Assembly: GCA_041397825.1 (NCBI GenBank)
Contig: JAWKVX010000004.1
Location: forward strand, 310,001 to 374,000
Reading direction: 5' to 3'
DNA: 64,000 nucleotides
From: JANNSX01 sp041397825
GTDB lineage: Bacteria > Pseudomonadota > Alphaproteobacteria > Rhizobiales > Hyphomicrobiaceae
Shown here: piece after piece, positions 27,430-36,896 of the stretch
How positions within the stretch are numbered: the first letter of the stretch is position 1
Layout of the letters: each line of letters opens with the position of its first letter
The notes under the pieces: model-generated
The model's database searches: none
Told to the model about the DNA's origin: nothing
The model's input: the letters and a program-made list of their open reading frames with translations, nothing else
Program-made: the position numbers and the translations under genes

Positions 27430-30400
27430 ATGACTGCTGGAGATGCGATTGAGCCGATCACGGCACTGGGCCGGGTTATCCGCGCACTGAGACTCGTGGC
27501 CTTCCTGGGCTTTGCCAGCCTCGCCACGGCGTCGGCAGCCGAGGAACAGTCGAAGTCGCTCCTCGACCCGGGACAAGTCGTCGTTACTGGCTTCTCGGGC
27601 TCGATGCTCTCGGATAGTGAGGCCGCCAGCGAGAACGATGCTACCAAGGTCGACGAGACCTTCATCAATGTGGACGGTGCCGTCGCCCGCGTCGTCGACA
27701 TTTCCGGTGTGTCCCCGGGCAATACCGTCACGGACAATCGTGCCGCCGAGGCCTTCGAGGTCACGGCGCGCGACATCGGTCAGGTCTTCGGCATCGCGCT
27801 CGATCGGGCCACCAGCCCGGAGACGGGCAAGCCTGCCCCCAACATCTATCTCGGCGCCAGCTCGGCCTACGGCCTGCACATCGTGGTCCCGGATCGCGAC
27901 GGCGACGGCTGGCCGAAGCGGGTCACCACCGGCGATCCGGAAGCCCAATGGATGGAGGGGCTGTTCGGCACCGCGCGCGGCGGTGGGCCGGGCACGATTT
28001 GGAAGATCGACGGTGTCACGGGCGAGATCACGAAATTCGCCGATATCACCGACGAGGGCGAGCCCAACAGCGGCGCCGGTCTCGGCAACCTCACCTATGA
28101 CGCCGAGCACGACCTGATCTACGTCTCGGACCTCGAGACCGGGAAGGTCTACCGGCTCAACATGCAGGGCGAGGTGCTCGACAGCTTCGATCACGGCGTC
28201 GAGGGGCGTGAAGCCGAGCAATTGCCCTCGTTCGAGGACGATCCCAACGACCGGGCCGATATCACCTCACCGCAGTTCAAGTCGGACGATCCGACGACCT
28301 GGGGCTACGCTCAGCCACCGCGGCGCGTCTGGGGCGTAAAGGTGTACGACGGCAGGCTCTACTACGCGGTCGCCGAGGGGCCGGAGATCTGGTCGATCGC
28401 GCTCGGCGCCAATGGCGAATTCGACGGCGCACGGCGCGAGATCGCGCTGCCGCCCGATGTCGAGCCGTACGAGATCGCCGACATCTCGTTCACCTCCGAC
28501 GGCGTCATGATCCTGGCCCAGCGGCCGCCGGTCACCGGCAGCTACGATTACGTGACCGCCGTCGCGACGGGTCCGGCCCGGGTGCTGCGCTACAAGCCGG
28601 GTGAGACCGACGAGGAGCGCTGGGTGCCGGTCCCTGAGGAATACTCGGTCGGCGAGCGCGGCGAGCACCGGAACACGTCGGGCGGCATCGCGCTCGGCTA
28701 CGCCTTCAAGGAAGAGGGCGGACTCGACTATGAGCGGTGCGAGAAGACGCTCTGGACGACGGGCGAGAGCCTGCTGCAGGAGGCGACGCGGGCCATCAAG
28801 GTCGAGAAGGTGCCGGGCTTCGCTACGAGCGCCGTCGACGGCCTGCAGGGCAACGACATCGAGGATATCCGCGTCGAGGATTCGCCTCCCAAGGATGCGC
28901 GCTACGTCGACTACGACGGCAGCTACGTCGATAACGGCAGTCGAGGTCATCTCGGCGATGTCGAGATTCCCTATCACTGTGCCGGCGAGTCAGGGGAGGT
29001 CTGGCAGCCGGAGTACGAGGTGGCCTGGTGGAGCGGCGACTATGCCTCCGATGGCGGCGTCGCTCCCGAGCTCGACCTGGCCGTCGAGAAGCGGGCGGTC
29101 GGCTCCTGCAAGCCCGGTGGCATCTGTCGCTGGGAGGTGATCTTCTCCAATCGCGGCGACACCGTCTATTACGGCCCGGCCGTTCTCACCGACACGCTGT
29201 CGAGCGCAGCCATGGCGCTCGTCAGCGCCGGACCGGCGCCGTGGGGTTGTGCCCAGTATGGCGCGACGCTCAACTGTCATCGCCCGGCGGTCTATCTGAA
29301 GCCGGGTCGGCACCTTACGCTGTCGCTGTCGTTCCGCCTGTCCTCGAGCTATTCGGGCGACACCATTCGCAATTGCGCCAAGACGAACTGGCTGGCGGGC
29401 GAGGGCGACGAGGACATCGTGCGCGCCGTCCAGATGGAGCTGGCGCTCAGGGGCTACTACACGGGCGAGGTCGACGGTATCGCCGGCAAGCTGACCGCCG
29501 ACGCCATCGAGACCTTCGAGGCGGACGCCGGCATGGATCCGACCGGCGAAGTCTCGAAAGACCTGATCACCGCCCTGTTCGGACGCGGCGCCTATCGCGG
29601 CGGCGACGCCAATCCCGACAACGACGAGGGCTGCGCGGAGCATGCCGTCGACGACGCCTACAAACCGAAGAAGATCTACGAGCCGAAGCTCGTCAAATCG
29701 GCGCCCTACATCCCGCCCGTCTACTATCCGAAGGCGGTCACCTGCGAGCCGGGCTACTTCAAGCGGGGTGGCGAGTGCATCCGCATCTGCCCGCCCGGTA
29801 CCTGGCGCGACGGCAACCGCTGCATCTACACCGAGCCGGTCACCGTGGTGTGCTACGGCGGCAAGGTGCCGACCGAGGATGGCGACTGCGTCTGTCCCGT
29901 GGGGATGAGAGAGATCGACACGGGCTACCGGACGAAGTGCGTATGGCCGGAGCGCATCCGCTGCTACGGCGGCCGCGTCATCGACGGCGATTGCTATTGT
30001 CCGGAGCGGAGCGAGCCGGTGAAGACCGGGCGTCGATCCTATGTCTGCCTGCCGATCCGGGACGAGACCTGCATCGACGGCGCGTGGCGCAACGGTCGCT
30101 GCGAGTGTCCGCTCAACCGCTATCTCGTGCAGATCGATTCCCACACCTTCCAGTGTGTTCGCAGGACCCGGGACCCGGTCTGCTTCGGCGGCTTCGCCGA
30201 CAACGGCCGGTGCTATTGCCCGGATCGGACCGATCCCGTGCGGTTGGCGCCCGGCATCTTCAAGTGCGCCCGCAAGGACGATGGGCTGACCTGCATCGGT
30301 GGCTGGGAGAATCACGGCCAGTGCCAGTGCTCTCGCGGCTATGATCCCGTCCGGTTGAGCCGGAAGGTCTACGAGTGTCGGCCGGGCCGCGGCGGCGGTG

Positions 30401-31941
30401 ATGGCGGCATCAGCTGCATCAACGGCAGTCTCCTGCACGGCCAATGCACCTGCAGCCGGGGCGACAAGCTCGTCAAGATTTCCGATCGCCTCTATCGCTG
30501 CGAGTCCGATCGTGGCGGCGGCAACACGCATATCATTTGCAAGGGTGGCGACGTCGTCAACGGCAAGTGCGTTTGTCCCTCGGGCATGAAGCGGCAGTCC
30601 ATGGGCGACTTGGCCTATCAGTGCGTCAAGGACGGAAGCGGCACGCGCATCCGTTGCGAGAACGGCGACATCGTCAACGGCAAGTGCGTCTGCGGCAAGA
30701 ATGACGTGAGGGTTCAGTTCGGCCCGAATGCCTATCGCTGCAAACCGAAGAATGTGACCGACGCCATCACGTGCGTGGGCGGCCGGATCAGCGGCAGCCG
30801 CTGCCTCTGCCCACAGGGCAGCCGGGCGGTGATCTCGAGTGCGAATGCCTATCGCTGCGTGACGAAAGACGGCGAGTCGGTCGGTGGCGGCACATCGGGC
30901 GGAGGCGCGACCACGCAGATCGCCTGTGCCGGCGGCCAGGTGCAGGGCAACCAATGCGTGTGCCCGAAGAACACGACGCGCCAGCGCCTTTCCGACCGGC
31001 GGTACCGCTGCGTCGCCAACCAATCCGGTGGTGGTGGCATCGCGCCTCAGATCACCTGTGCGGGCGGCAAGCTCGACGGCCGGACCTGCGTCTGTCCGTC
31101 CGACACGAAGCTGCAGAAGCTGTCGTCGACCCGCTACAAGTGCGTCGCAGCCGGCGGCAGTGCCACGAAGATCACCTGCGTCGGCGGCACCGTCAGTGGC
31201 AACCGCTGCATCTGTCCGCAGGGCAGCAAGGCACAGGTGACGAGCAAGAATGCCTATCGTTGCGTGACGAAGGACGGTGGCAGCGCCGGTGGCGGCACCA
31301 CGACCGCGCCGAAGATCGCCTGTGCCGGTGGCGTCGTCCAGGGCACCACCTGCGTCTGCCCGGCCAATGCGAAACTGCAGAAGCTGGCGGCCAACAAGTT
31401 CCGTTGCGTGCCGAAGAAGGTCGACGGCGGCGCGAGCGACGGCGGTTCCGGCCAGCAGCAGAAGATCACCTGCGTCGGCGGCAGCGTCAAAGGCAAGCGT
31501 TGCGTCTGCGGCCAGGGCCAGCGTGCCCAGCAGGTCGGCAAGAACGCCTATCAATGCGTGAGCAAGGGCGGCCAGCAGAGCGGCGGGCAGCAACAGGGTG
31601 GCGGCGGCAAGCAGAGTGGCGGCGCCAAGATCGTGTGCGCGGGCGGTCAGGCGGTCGGCAACAGCTGTGCCTGTCCGGCTGGCAAGAAGCCTCAGGCGCT
31701 TGGCAGCAACCGGTTCCGCTGCGTCAATGCGGGTGGCAACAAACAGCAGCAAGGCGGCAACAACCAGCAGGGCGGTAACAAGCAGCAGGGCGGCAATCAA
31801 CAGAAGAAGTCGAAGCAGCAAGGGGCCAAGGTGGTGTGCATGGGTGGCGCCCTGCTCGGCAATCGCTGCCGCTGCCCGCAGGGACAGCGTGCGGTGCAGG
31901 CGGGCGCCAACATCTTCCGCTGCGTGGCTAAGGGTGGGTGA
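27430..31941 (+). CDS. 1503-residue secreted protein: propeller-like, DUF11-like, peptidoglycan-binding and 17 four-Cys repeats
   Basis: A large exported protein of unknown function. A signal peptide (about residues 14-37, ending ATASA-AEE) comes first. Residues 95-430 look like a beta-propeller (IYLGASSAYGLHIV, DLIYVSDLETGKVYRLN). Residues 548-655 resemble a DUF11-type Ig-like domain (GGICRWEVIFSNRGDTVYYG). Residues 655-715 are a PG_binding_1 domain (AVQMELALRGYYTGEVDGIA). From residue 770 to the end are 17 units of about 35-50 residues with pattern C-x6-10-C-x-C-x13-17-C, for example ITCVGGTVSGNRCICPQG. Later units are spaced by Gly/Gln/Asn/Lys-rich linkers. ATG 27430 gives the signal peptide. 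The 3' end overlaps the convergent polymerase gene by 14 bp. Confidence 0.85.
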   Translation: MTAGDAIEPITALGRVIRALRLVAFLGFASLATASAAEEQSKSLLDPGQVVVTGFSGSMLSDSEAASENDATKVDETFINVDGAVARVVDISGVSPGNTVTDNRAAEAFEVTARDIGQVFGIALDRATSPETGKPAPNIYLGASSAYGLHIVVPDRDGDGWPKRVTTGDPEAQWMEGLFGTARGGGPGTIWKIDGVTGEITKFADITDEGEPNSGAGLGNLTYDAEHDLIYVSDLETGKVYRLNMQGEVLDSFDHGVEGREAEQLPSFEDDPNDRADITSPQFKSDDPTTWGYAQPPRRVWGVKVYDGRLYYAVAEGPEIWSIALGANGEFDGARREIALPPDVEPYEIADISFTSDGVMILAQRPPVTGSYDYVTAVATGPARVLRYKPGETDEERWVPVPEEYSVGERGEHRNTSGGIALGYAFKEEGGLDYERCEKTLWTTGESLLQEATRAIKVEKVPGFATSAVDGLQGNDIEDIRVEDSPPKDARYVDYDGSYVDNGSRGHLGDVEIPYHCAGESGEVWQPEYEVAWWSGDYASDGGVAPELDLAVEKRAVGSCKPGGICRWEVIFSNRGDTVYYGPAVLTDTLSSAAMALVSAGPAPWGCAQYGATLNCHRPAVYLKPGRHLTLSLSFRLSSSYSGDTIRNCAKTNWLAGEGDEDIVRAVQMELALRGYYTGEVDGIAGKLTADAIETFEADAGMDPTGEVSKDLITALFGRGAYRGGDANPDNDEGCAEHAVDDAYKPKKIYEPKLVKSAPYIPPVYYPKAVTCEPGYFKRGGECIRICPPGTWRDGNRCIYTEPVTVVCYGGKVPTEDGDCVCPVGMREIDTGYRTKCVWPERIRCYGGRVIDGDCYCPERSEPVKTGRRSYVCLPIRDETCIDGAWRNGRCECPLNRYLVQIDSHTFQCVRRTRDPVCFGGFADNGRCYCPDRTDPVRLAPGIFKCARKDDGLTCIGGWENHGQCQCSRGYDPVRLSRKVYECRPGRGGGDGGISCINGSLLHGQCTCSRGDKLVKISDRLYRCESDRGGGNTHIICKGGDVVNGKCVCPSGMKRQSMGDLAYQCVKDGSGTRIRCENGDIVNGKCVCGKNDVRVQFGPNAYRCKPKNVTDAITCVGGRISGSRCLCPQGSRAVISSANAYRCVTKDGESVGGGTSGGGATTQIACAGGQVQGNQCVCPKNTTRQRLSDRRYRCVANQSGGGGIAPQITCAGGKLDGRTCVCPSDTKLQKLSSTRYKCVAAGGSATKITCVGGTVSGNRCICPQGSKAQVTSKNAYRCVTKDGGSAGGGTTTAPKIACAGGVVQGTTCVCPANAKLQKLAANKFRCVPKKVDGGASDGGSGQQQKITCVGGSVKGKRCVCGQGQRAQQVGKNAYQCVSKGGQQSGGQQQGGGGKQSGGAKIVCAGGQAVGNSCACPAGKKPQALGSNRFRCVNAGGNKQQQGGNNQQGGNKQQGGNQQKKSKQQGAKVVCMGGALLGNRCRCPQGQRAVQAGANIFRCVAKGG
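29737..31938 (+). repeat. tandem coding repeat, 17 four-cysteine units
   Basis: Units start at the coding positions of VTCEPGYF (29737) and run to the stop. Each has four cysteines, a GG or NG pair after the first, CxC in the middle and YxC or FxC at the end. Units 10-11 (from 30763) and 13-14 (from 31168) are especially alike, both reading NAYRCVTKDG at their junction. This suggests a recent two-unit duplication. Confidence 0.85.
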
Positions 31942-33250
31942 GGACCATTCTCGGTGCGTCGACCTGCCGGTGCCGGCCTGATCCTGCGTCCCGGTGAGCG
32001 GCAAGCCCGAGCCCCCAGACCAGCCCGAGCAACAGGAAGAAGTGGCGCCAGTGGTCGGTGTCGACGATGAACCCTTCGAGCACCTGTCCGGTCAACGCGG
32101 CATAGGCGGCGATCAATTGGCTCTGGTAGGGCACGCGCAGGAAGATCGCTGAGACGCCGAACACCATGGTGATGGCGACGATCAGCGCGTAGACCGCGCC
32201 ACCCAGCCAGCCGGCATTCAAAAACATGCTGATGTAGACGTTGTGAACGTCCTCGTGGTGGTAGTGGGCACCGAACTCGAGGGCGCCGATGCCGAGCGGA
32301 TGCTCGAGCACCAGGCCCTTGGCTTTCTCCTGGCCGGCAAACCGGCCCTCGGGCCCCGTGTCGTAGTCCTGATTGAGGGAGGCGCGCTGGGCCATCAGGT
32401 CCTGCACGGCCTCGAGCTGCAGCGCGGCGACGACGATGCCGGCGACGCCGATGACGCCGAAGACGGCGAGGAGAACGAGCCGGAGCTGCCGGCGGGTGGT
32501 ATGGGCGGTGACCAGGCTCAGATAACCGAAGAGAGCAAGGCTCACCGCCGTATTGAACCAGGCGCCGCGCGAGAACGAGAGCAGGGCGCCGAGCGTGATG
32601 AGGCCGGCGACGGCGAGCGGCACGATCGACATCGGCCCCGGCCGATCGAGCCAGGCGAGCATGGCGAAGACGATGGCGGGCGCCAGGAAGGCGCCGAGCA
32701 CGTTTGGATCCTTGAAGGTGCCGCGGGCCCGGCCGAAGAGGGTGAGCGTATCGGTCATCGACGGCACGATGTCGAAATAGCCGACCAGTGCAGCCAACGA
32801 GGCGATGCTGCCGGCGATCAGATACGCGTTCATCATCAGACGGGCATGGGGTGCGGGAGACTGCCGCACGAAGCCGGCGAGCACGACGGAGGCAATGGAC
32901 AGATAGAGCGTGATGAAGGCGTGCAGCGCGGAGCGCCGGATGTCGAAGGCGGCGGTCGAGGCGATGAAGCCGCCGGCACCGACGACGAGCCAGAGCGACA
33001 AGAGCAAGATCAGCGCCGGCGTAAGCCGGGCGAGCCCAAGGACCGGCAGCAGCACCACCAGGCCCATCATCAGGATCTCGAAGGGAGCCGGCTCGGAATA
33101 GACGACGGCCGACAGCGCGACGGCCATCCAGACGAGCACGAGCGCGGCCTTGTGGACCACGCTTTTCTGCGCCGTCGCCGGCGGCGGGCTCATTGTGGAC
33201 GCGTTACCAGGCACAACCGTTGGCCTCGCCACCGGCGATCGGGACACCAT
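31928..33250 (-). CDS. O-antigen ligase/polymerase-like (Wzy) membrane protein
   Basis: A 440-residue protein with 11-12 membrane helices and a large periplasmic loop (about residues 285-345, with EHPLGIGALEFGAHYHHEDV and HNVYISMFLNAGWLGG), which is the signature of the O-antigen ligase/Wzy_C (PF04932) family. It should polymerise or transfer repeat units of the exopolysaccharide made by this locus. ATG 33250 overlaps the stop of the glycosyltransferase gene upstream (ATGA-type), which fixes the start; the longer open frame to 33325 is not needed. Confidence 0.85.
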   Translation of the reverse strand: MVSRSPVARPTVVPGNASTMSPPPATAQKSVVHKAALVLVWMAVALSAVVYSEPAPFEILMMGLVVLLPVLGLARLTPALILLLSLWLVVGAGGFIASTAAFDIRRSALHAFITLYLSIASVVLAGFVRQSPAPHARLMMNAYLIAGSIASLAALVGYFDIVPSMTDTLTLFGRARGTFKDPNVLGAFLAPAIVFAMLAWLDRPGPMSIVPLAVAGLITLGALLSFSRGAWFNTAVSLALFGYLSLVTAHTTRRQLRLVLLAVFGVIGVAGIVVAALQLEAVQDLMAQRASLNQDYDTGPEGRFAGQEKAKGLVLEHPLGIGALEFGAHYHHEDVHNVYISMFLNAGWLGGAVYALIVAITMVFGVSAIFLRVPYQSQLIAAYAALTGQVLEGFIVDTDHWRHFFLLLGLVWGLGLAAHRDAGSGRHRQVDAPRMVLTHP

Positions 33251-34731
33251 CAATACGCGTTGTCTGCTTTCAAAAGTGCAAACGGCGTCATCGCCAGGAT
33301 GTAAAGATCGAACATGACGCTCCAATTCTCGATGTAGTAGAGGTCGTGCTCCACGCGTTTCTGGATCTTCTCCTTGGTGTCTGTCTCTCCGCGCCAGCCG
33401 TTGATCTGCGCCCAGCCGGTCAGCCCGGGCTTGACGCGATGCCGGGCGAAGTAGCCGTCGACGACGTTCTGGTACAGCTCATCGGCCGCCTTGGCCTGGA
33501 GCGCATGCGGGCGCGGGCCGACGAGCGAGAGCGTGCCGCCGATGACGTTGAAGAGTTGCGGCAACTCGTCGAGGCTGCTCTTGCGGATGAAGCGGCCGAC
33601 GCGCGTCACGCGCGGGTCGCCCTTGGTCACCAGCCTGGCCGCATCGGCATCCGACTTCTCGGCATACATCGAGCGGAACTTGTAGACCTCGACCAGCTCG
33701 TTGTTGAAGCCGTAGCGTTTCTGCCGGAACAGGACCGGCCCTTTGCTGTCGAGCTTGATGGCGAGGGCGACGAGCGCCATGACGGGCGAGAGCGCGATAA
33801 GCGCCAGCGAGCCGATCACCTTGTCGAACAGCCATTTCTGGACGTGATCCCAATCGGCGAGCGGCCGGTCGGCGACGTCGATGAAGGGCAGGCGGCCGAT
33901 ATAAGAGTAGGCACGCGGCCGGAACCGGAGCTTCGAGGTGTGGGCGGAGAGACGGATGTCGACCGGCATCACCCAGATTTTCTTGAAGACCTGGAGCAGC
34001 CGGTTCTCGGCATAGAGAGGCAGCGAGATGATGAGGAGGTCGACACGCGAACTCCGGCTGAATCCGATCAGCTCGTCGAGATTGCCGAGCATCGGAATGC
34101 CGGCGGCGGAGGCGCCGATACGGTCGGCTCCCCGGTCGTCGAAGATGCCGCAGATGCGGATGTCGCTCTCCGGCTCGTCGGCCAGCGCGTCGATCAGCCT
34201 AGCGGCCGGCTCGCCACCACCGACGATGACGGCCCGCCGCTGCAGCCGCCCGGCCTTGTGCCAACCGCGGACGAGGAAGGCCAGCGCGAGCCGGAAGGCG
34301 ATGAGCGCCCCGGCGCCGGCGACGTACCAGAGCAGCAGCCAGCCGCGGGAGAAGTCCGTGCCGATCTTGAGCAGAAAGGCGGCCATGACCAGGAGCTCGA
34401 TGACGACCGTCCAGGCGAGCCAGAGCCGCGCCAGCTGCCGCCAGATCGTCGAGAATGACGACGGCCGATAGAGCCGGATCGCCGCCAGCACGAAGGAGAG
34501 CCCGGTGCTCCCAGCGGCGACCGCCACCATATACTGCCAGGTGGCGACATTGCCGGTCTCGTCGACATAGAGAAGAAAGGCGACGATGCCGATCGCGGCG
34601 ATGAGGAGTAGCTCCGCCAGGCGAACGACGCCCGCGAGCACTTCGGGAGAGATGAGGGCCAGACGCGCCGGTAGCGTCGGCTCGGTGCTGGCCAGTTGAG
34701 GCAATGGGCTTTGGATCGAGGCGTCGGACAT
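33250..34731 (-). CDS. undecaprenyl-phosphate sugar phosphotransferase (WcaJ/ExoY type)
   Basis: This enzyme starts repeat-unit synthesis by linking a sugar-1-phosphate to undecaprenyl phosphate. About 493 residues: N-terminal membrane helices (to about 150), a CoA-binding-like Rossmann domain (RRAVIVGGGEPAARLIDAL), then the PF02397 sugar-transferase domain with KWLFDKVIGSLALIALSP, KGPVLFRQKRYGFN, the catalytic region YKFRSMYAE, SLVGPRPHALQAKA and PGLTGWAQINGWRGETDT. ATG 34731 is preferred to a GTG at 34740; neither has a good Shine-Dalgarno. Coupled to the polymerase gene downstream. Confidence 0.92.
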   Translation of the reverse strand: MSDASIQSPLPQLASTEPTLPARLALISPEVLAGVVRLAELLLIAAIGIVAFLLYVDETGNVATWQYMVAVAAGSTGLSFVLAAIRLYRPSSFSTIWRQLARLWLAWTVVIELLVMAAFLLKIGTDFSRGWLLLWYVAGAGALIAFRLALAFLVRGWHKAGRLQRRAVIVGGGEPAARLIDALADEPESDIRICGIFDDRGADRIGASAAGIPMLGNLDELIGFSRSSRVDLLIISLPLYAENRLLQVFKKIWVMPVDIRLSAHTSKLRFRPRAYSYIGRLPFIDVADRPLADWDHVQKWLFDKVIGSLALIALSPVMALVALAIKLDSKGPVLFRQKRYGFNNELVEVYKFRSMYAEKSDADAARLVTKGDPRVTRVGRFIRKSSLDELPQLFNVIGGTLSLVGPRPHALQAKAADELYQNVVDGYFARHRVKPGLTGWAQINGWRGETDTKEKIQKRVEHDLYYIENWSVMFDLYILAMTPFALLKADNAY

Positions 34732-34820
34732 GCGAGGCACGCTGGTTGACTAGAGAATGTGCCAACCAGGAGCAGATTGCGTGCCAAACGCCGCGTTAAC
34801 GATTGCGACGAAAGGGTGCC

Positions 34821-35960
34821 TCAGCTGCGGGAGCCGAGGCGGTCTGCGTAGAAGTCGAGAATGCCGGCCGCCATGCCCTCGACGGTGAAGCGCTCCCGGA
34901 CGGATGCCCTGAGGACTGCGGCCTCGTCTCTGGAGCGTGCCGGATCGGTAACCACCGTCTCAATCCGGTCACGGAGCGATCGATTGTCCCCGGGTGGGAT
35001 CAGGCGATGGGCCGTGGTCCCGAAGATCTCCGGAATGCCGCCCACGGCGGTGGCGATGATAGGCCGGCCGGCGGCCGCCGCCTCGAGCACGATGTAGGGA
35101 AACGACTCGGCCCGAGAGGGGACGACGACACAGCGGCCGAGCGCAAAGGCCTGGCGGGCGGGCAGGGCGCCGGGAAAACGCACGCGGCCGCCGAGCCCCA
35201 GGGTCTCTGCTTGGCGCTTGAAGTCGTCGGCATCCGGGCCAGCACCGACGATGATCGCGGTCGGCCCAGGTGTCGTCGTGCATCGCGCGAGCGCCTCGAG
35301 CAGGACGTCGACGCCCTTGAGATGCCTGAGCTCGCCGACGAACACCAGATCGGCGGCATCGGCCTTGGGCGCTACGGGTTCGAACTCCTCGGCGCGGAGG
35401 CCGTTATGGATGACACGGCTCGGGCAGGCCGAGCGACCGACCTTGGCAGCATAGGCGCGCTCGGAGAACTCGCTCTCGAAGACGAGGCCGTCGGTCAGCC
35501 CCGCCATGGCGCGCTCGGCACCGAGCAGCACGCGGCCCTTGAGGCTCGCCGGGTCGAAATGCAGGACGCCGCCATGCGGAGTGTAGAAACAGGTGAGCGG
35601 CATACCGCCGCGTTTCAGACGCGCCGAGGCCAGCCGCGCATAGAGACCGCCCTTGGCGCCGTGGCCATGCAACACGTCGAACCTCAGGGGCCGGGCAATG
35701 CGCGTCACGGCCTGCACGGCGGCGAGATCGCCGAGGCCGGGATTGCGGCTCATGGGGATGAGATGCAGGCCAAGATCGAGCTTCGGCCGGATCGCCTCGA
35801 GCTTGCCGGCGGTCAAGGCGTCGCTGGCCTTGGAATCGGCAAGGAGGCCGACGTTGTGACCGAGGGCAGCCTGCGCCTCGGCCAGATCGAGCACGTGGCG
35901 GAACAGGCCACCGACGGGGGCGCGGAGACAGTGCAGAATGCGGAGCGGCCGTGTGGTCAT
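34821..35960 (-). CDS. family 4 glycosyltransferase
   Basis: A 379-residue GT-B enzyme that adds a sugar to the lipid-linked polysaccharide unit. N-terminal RILHCLRAPVGGLFRHVLDL includes the glycine-rich loop, the middle has LVFVGELRHLKGVDVLLEAL, and the C-terminal domain carries the E-x7-E motif of GT4 in SRAESFPYIVLEAAAAGRPI. The donor sugar cannot be told. It lies 20 bp after the export lipoprotein gene and 90 bp before the phosphotransferase gene, in the same direction. Confidence 0.9.
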   Translation of the reverse strand: MTTRPLRILHCLRAPVGGLFRHVLDLAEAQAALGHNVGLLADSKASDALTAGKLEAIRPKLDLGLHLIPMSRNPGLGDLAAVQAVTRIARPLRFDVLHGHGAKGGLYARLASARLKRGGMPLTCFYTPHGGVLHFDPASLKGRVLLGAERAMAGLTDGLVFESEFSERAYAAKVGRSACPSRVIHNGLRAEEFEPVAPKADAADLVFVGELRHLKGVDVLLEALARCTTTPGPTAIIVGAGPDADDFKRQAETLGLGGRVRFPGALPARQAFALGRCVVVPSRAESFPYIVLEAAAAGRPIIATAVGGIPEIFGTTAHRLIPPGDNRSLRDRIETVVTDPARSRDEAAVLRASVRERFTVEGMAAGILDFYADRLGSRS

Positions 35961-35980
35961 GCGGGACGCTATCTGCCGGC

Positions 35981-36703
35981 TCAGAAGAAGCGCTCATAGA
36001 CGCGGATCGTGTCACCGGGGCGCACGGATTCGTAGGGCGAGGCCTCGAAACGCGTGGGGGCGCCATCGATCATGCGAGTGATCTCGAAGCTGTTCTGCTG
36101 GGCGCGGGGCGTGAAGCCGCCGGCCACTGCCACCGCCGTCTCGACGGTCATGGCCGGTTGGAAGGGGAACTGGCCGGCGTTGCGAACCTCGCCGATGATG
36201 GAGAAGGGCCGGTAGCCCACGACCTCGACGGCGACCTCCGGATCCCGCACGTAGTCGGTGCCGAGCAACGTCGTGATGGTCGAGCCGAGATCGTAGGTGG
36301 TGAGGCCGCGCGCCTTGACGGAGCCGATCAGCGGCATCGAGATGAAGCCGGCGCCGTCGATGGGATAGGTCCGCGTCAGGTTCGGCTGGCCGTAGACGAA
36401 GACGCGGATGCGATCACCGGAGTCGAGGAGATAGGGGCTCTCGCCGCCGGGGGCGGCCTCGACCGTGGCCGCGGCGAGTTGGGCGTAGTTCTCCGCGGTC
36501 TCGGGCTCGGTGGTGGTGTCGACAGCGACGGGTGTCTCCGGCTCGCTCGCCATCGGGTCCTGCGGCAGCAGCGGGTCTTGCTCTGCAGGCATGCTCGCAG
36601 CGGGCGGCGGCGCAGCAGCGGATTGAATGCGAACGGTGCGGTTGGCACAGCCCGAAAGGGCCAGAGCAACAGCGACAGCGATGGATAGGGCACGCAAACT
36701 CAT
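35981..36703 (-). CDS. polysaccharide export lipoprotein (Wza/ExoF-like)
   Basis: A 240-residue outer-membrane lipoprotein precursor. The start MSLRALSIAVAVALALSGCA has a lipobox LSGC with the lipidated Cys at residue 19. A Pro/Ala/Glu-rich linker follows to about residue 90. The Poly_export domain (SPYLLDSGDRIRVFVYGQPN, YPIDGAGFISMPLIGSVKA) and an SLBB-like repeat (RPFSIIGEVRNAGQFPF) complete it. ATG 36703 places the signal peptide correctly. It heads the minus-strand exo operon and is divergent from the Wzz/Wzc-like gene. Confidence 0.9.
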   Translation of the reverse strand: MSLRALSIAVAVALALSGCANRTVRIQSAAAPPPAASMPAEQDPLLPQDPMASEPETPVAVDTTTEPETAENYAQLAAATVEAAPGGESPYLLDSGDRIRVFVYGQPNLTRTYPIDGAGFISMPLIGSVKARGLTTYDLGSTITTLLGTDYVRDPEVAVEVVGYRPFSIIGEVRNAGQFPFQPAMTVETAVAVAGGFTPRAQQNSFEITRMIDGAPTRFEASPYESVRPGDTIRVYERFF

Positions 36704-36896
36704 GACTCGACATCCTCGGGAAGATACACGACTGGTCGCGAGGATAGAGCCACCCTGGTTAACGAGCCGCTTACGCCCGTGCCGCTCCGGCGCATCGCCC
36801 AACTTCGGTTAATCCTTTGGTTACTCGGGTGTTGCGTAATGGCACGCGCGGGGAAAGAAGAGCCCGGTCGGTCCTCCGCAATCGGAGCGTTAGGTC
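36704..36896. promoter_or_regulatory. divergent exo promoter region
   Basis: This 193-bp spacer must carry promoters for both the export lipoprotein operon (minus) and the chain-length/kinase-like gene (plus). It is richer in A/T near 36807-36840, with two GGTTA motifs (GGTTAATCCTTTGGTTACTC). No canonical -35/-10 pair with 17-bp spacing was found. Confidence 0.35.

Noticed and set aside
28990..32004. A 1004-codon open frame on the minus strand opposite the Cys-repeat protein
   Set aside because: It mirrors the GC-rich codons of the true gene, has no recognisable domain and is Ala/Arg/Leu-rich low complexity. The plus frame has a signal peptide and known domains.
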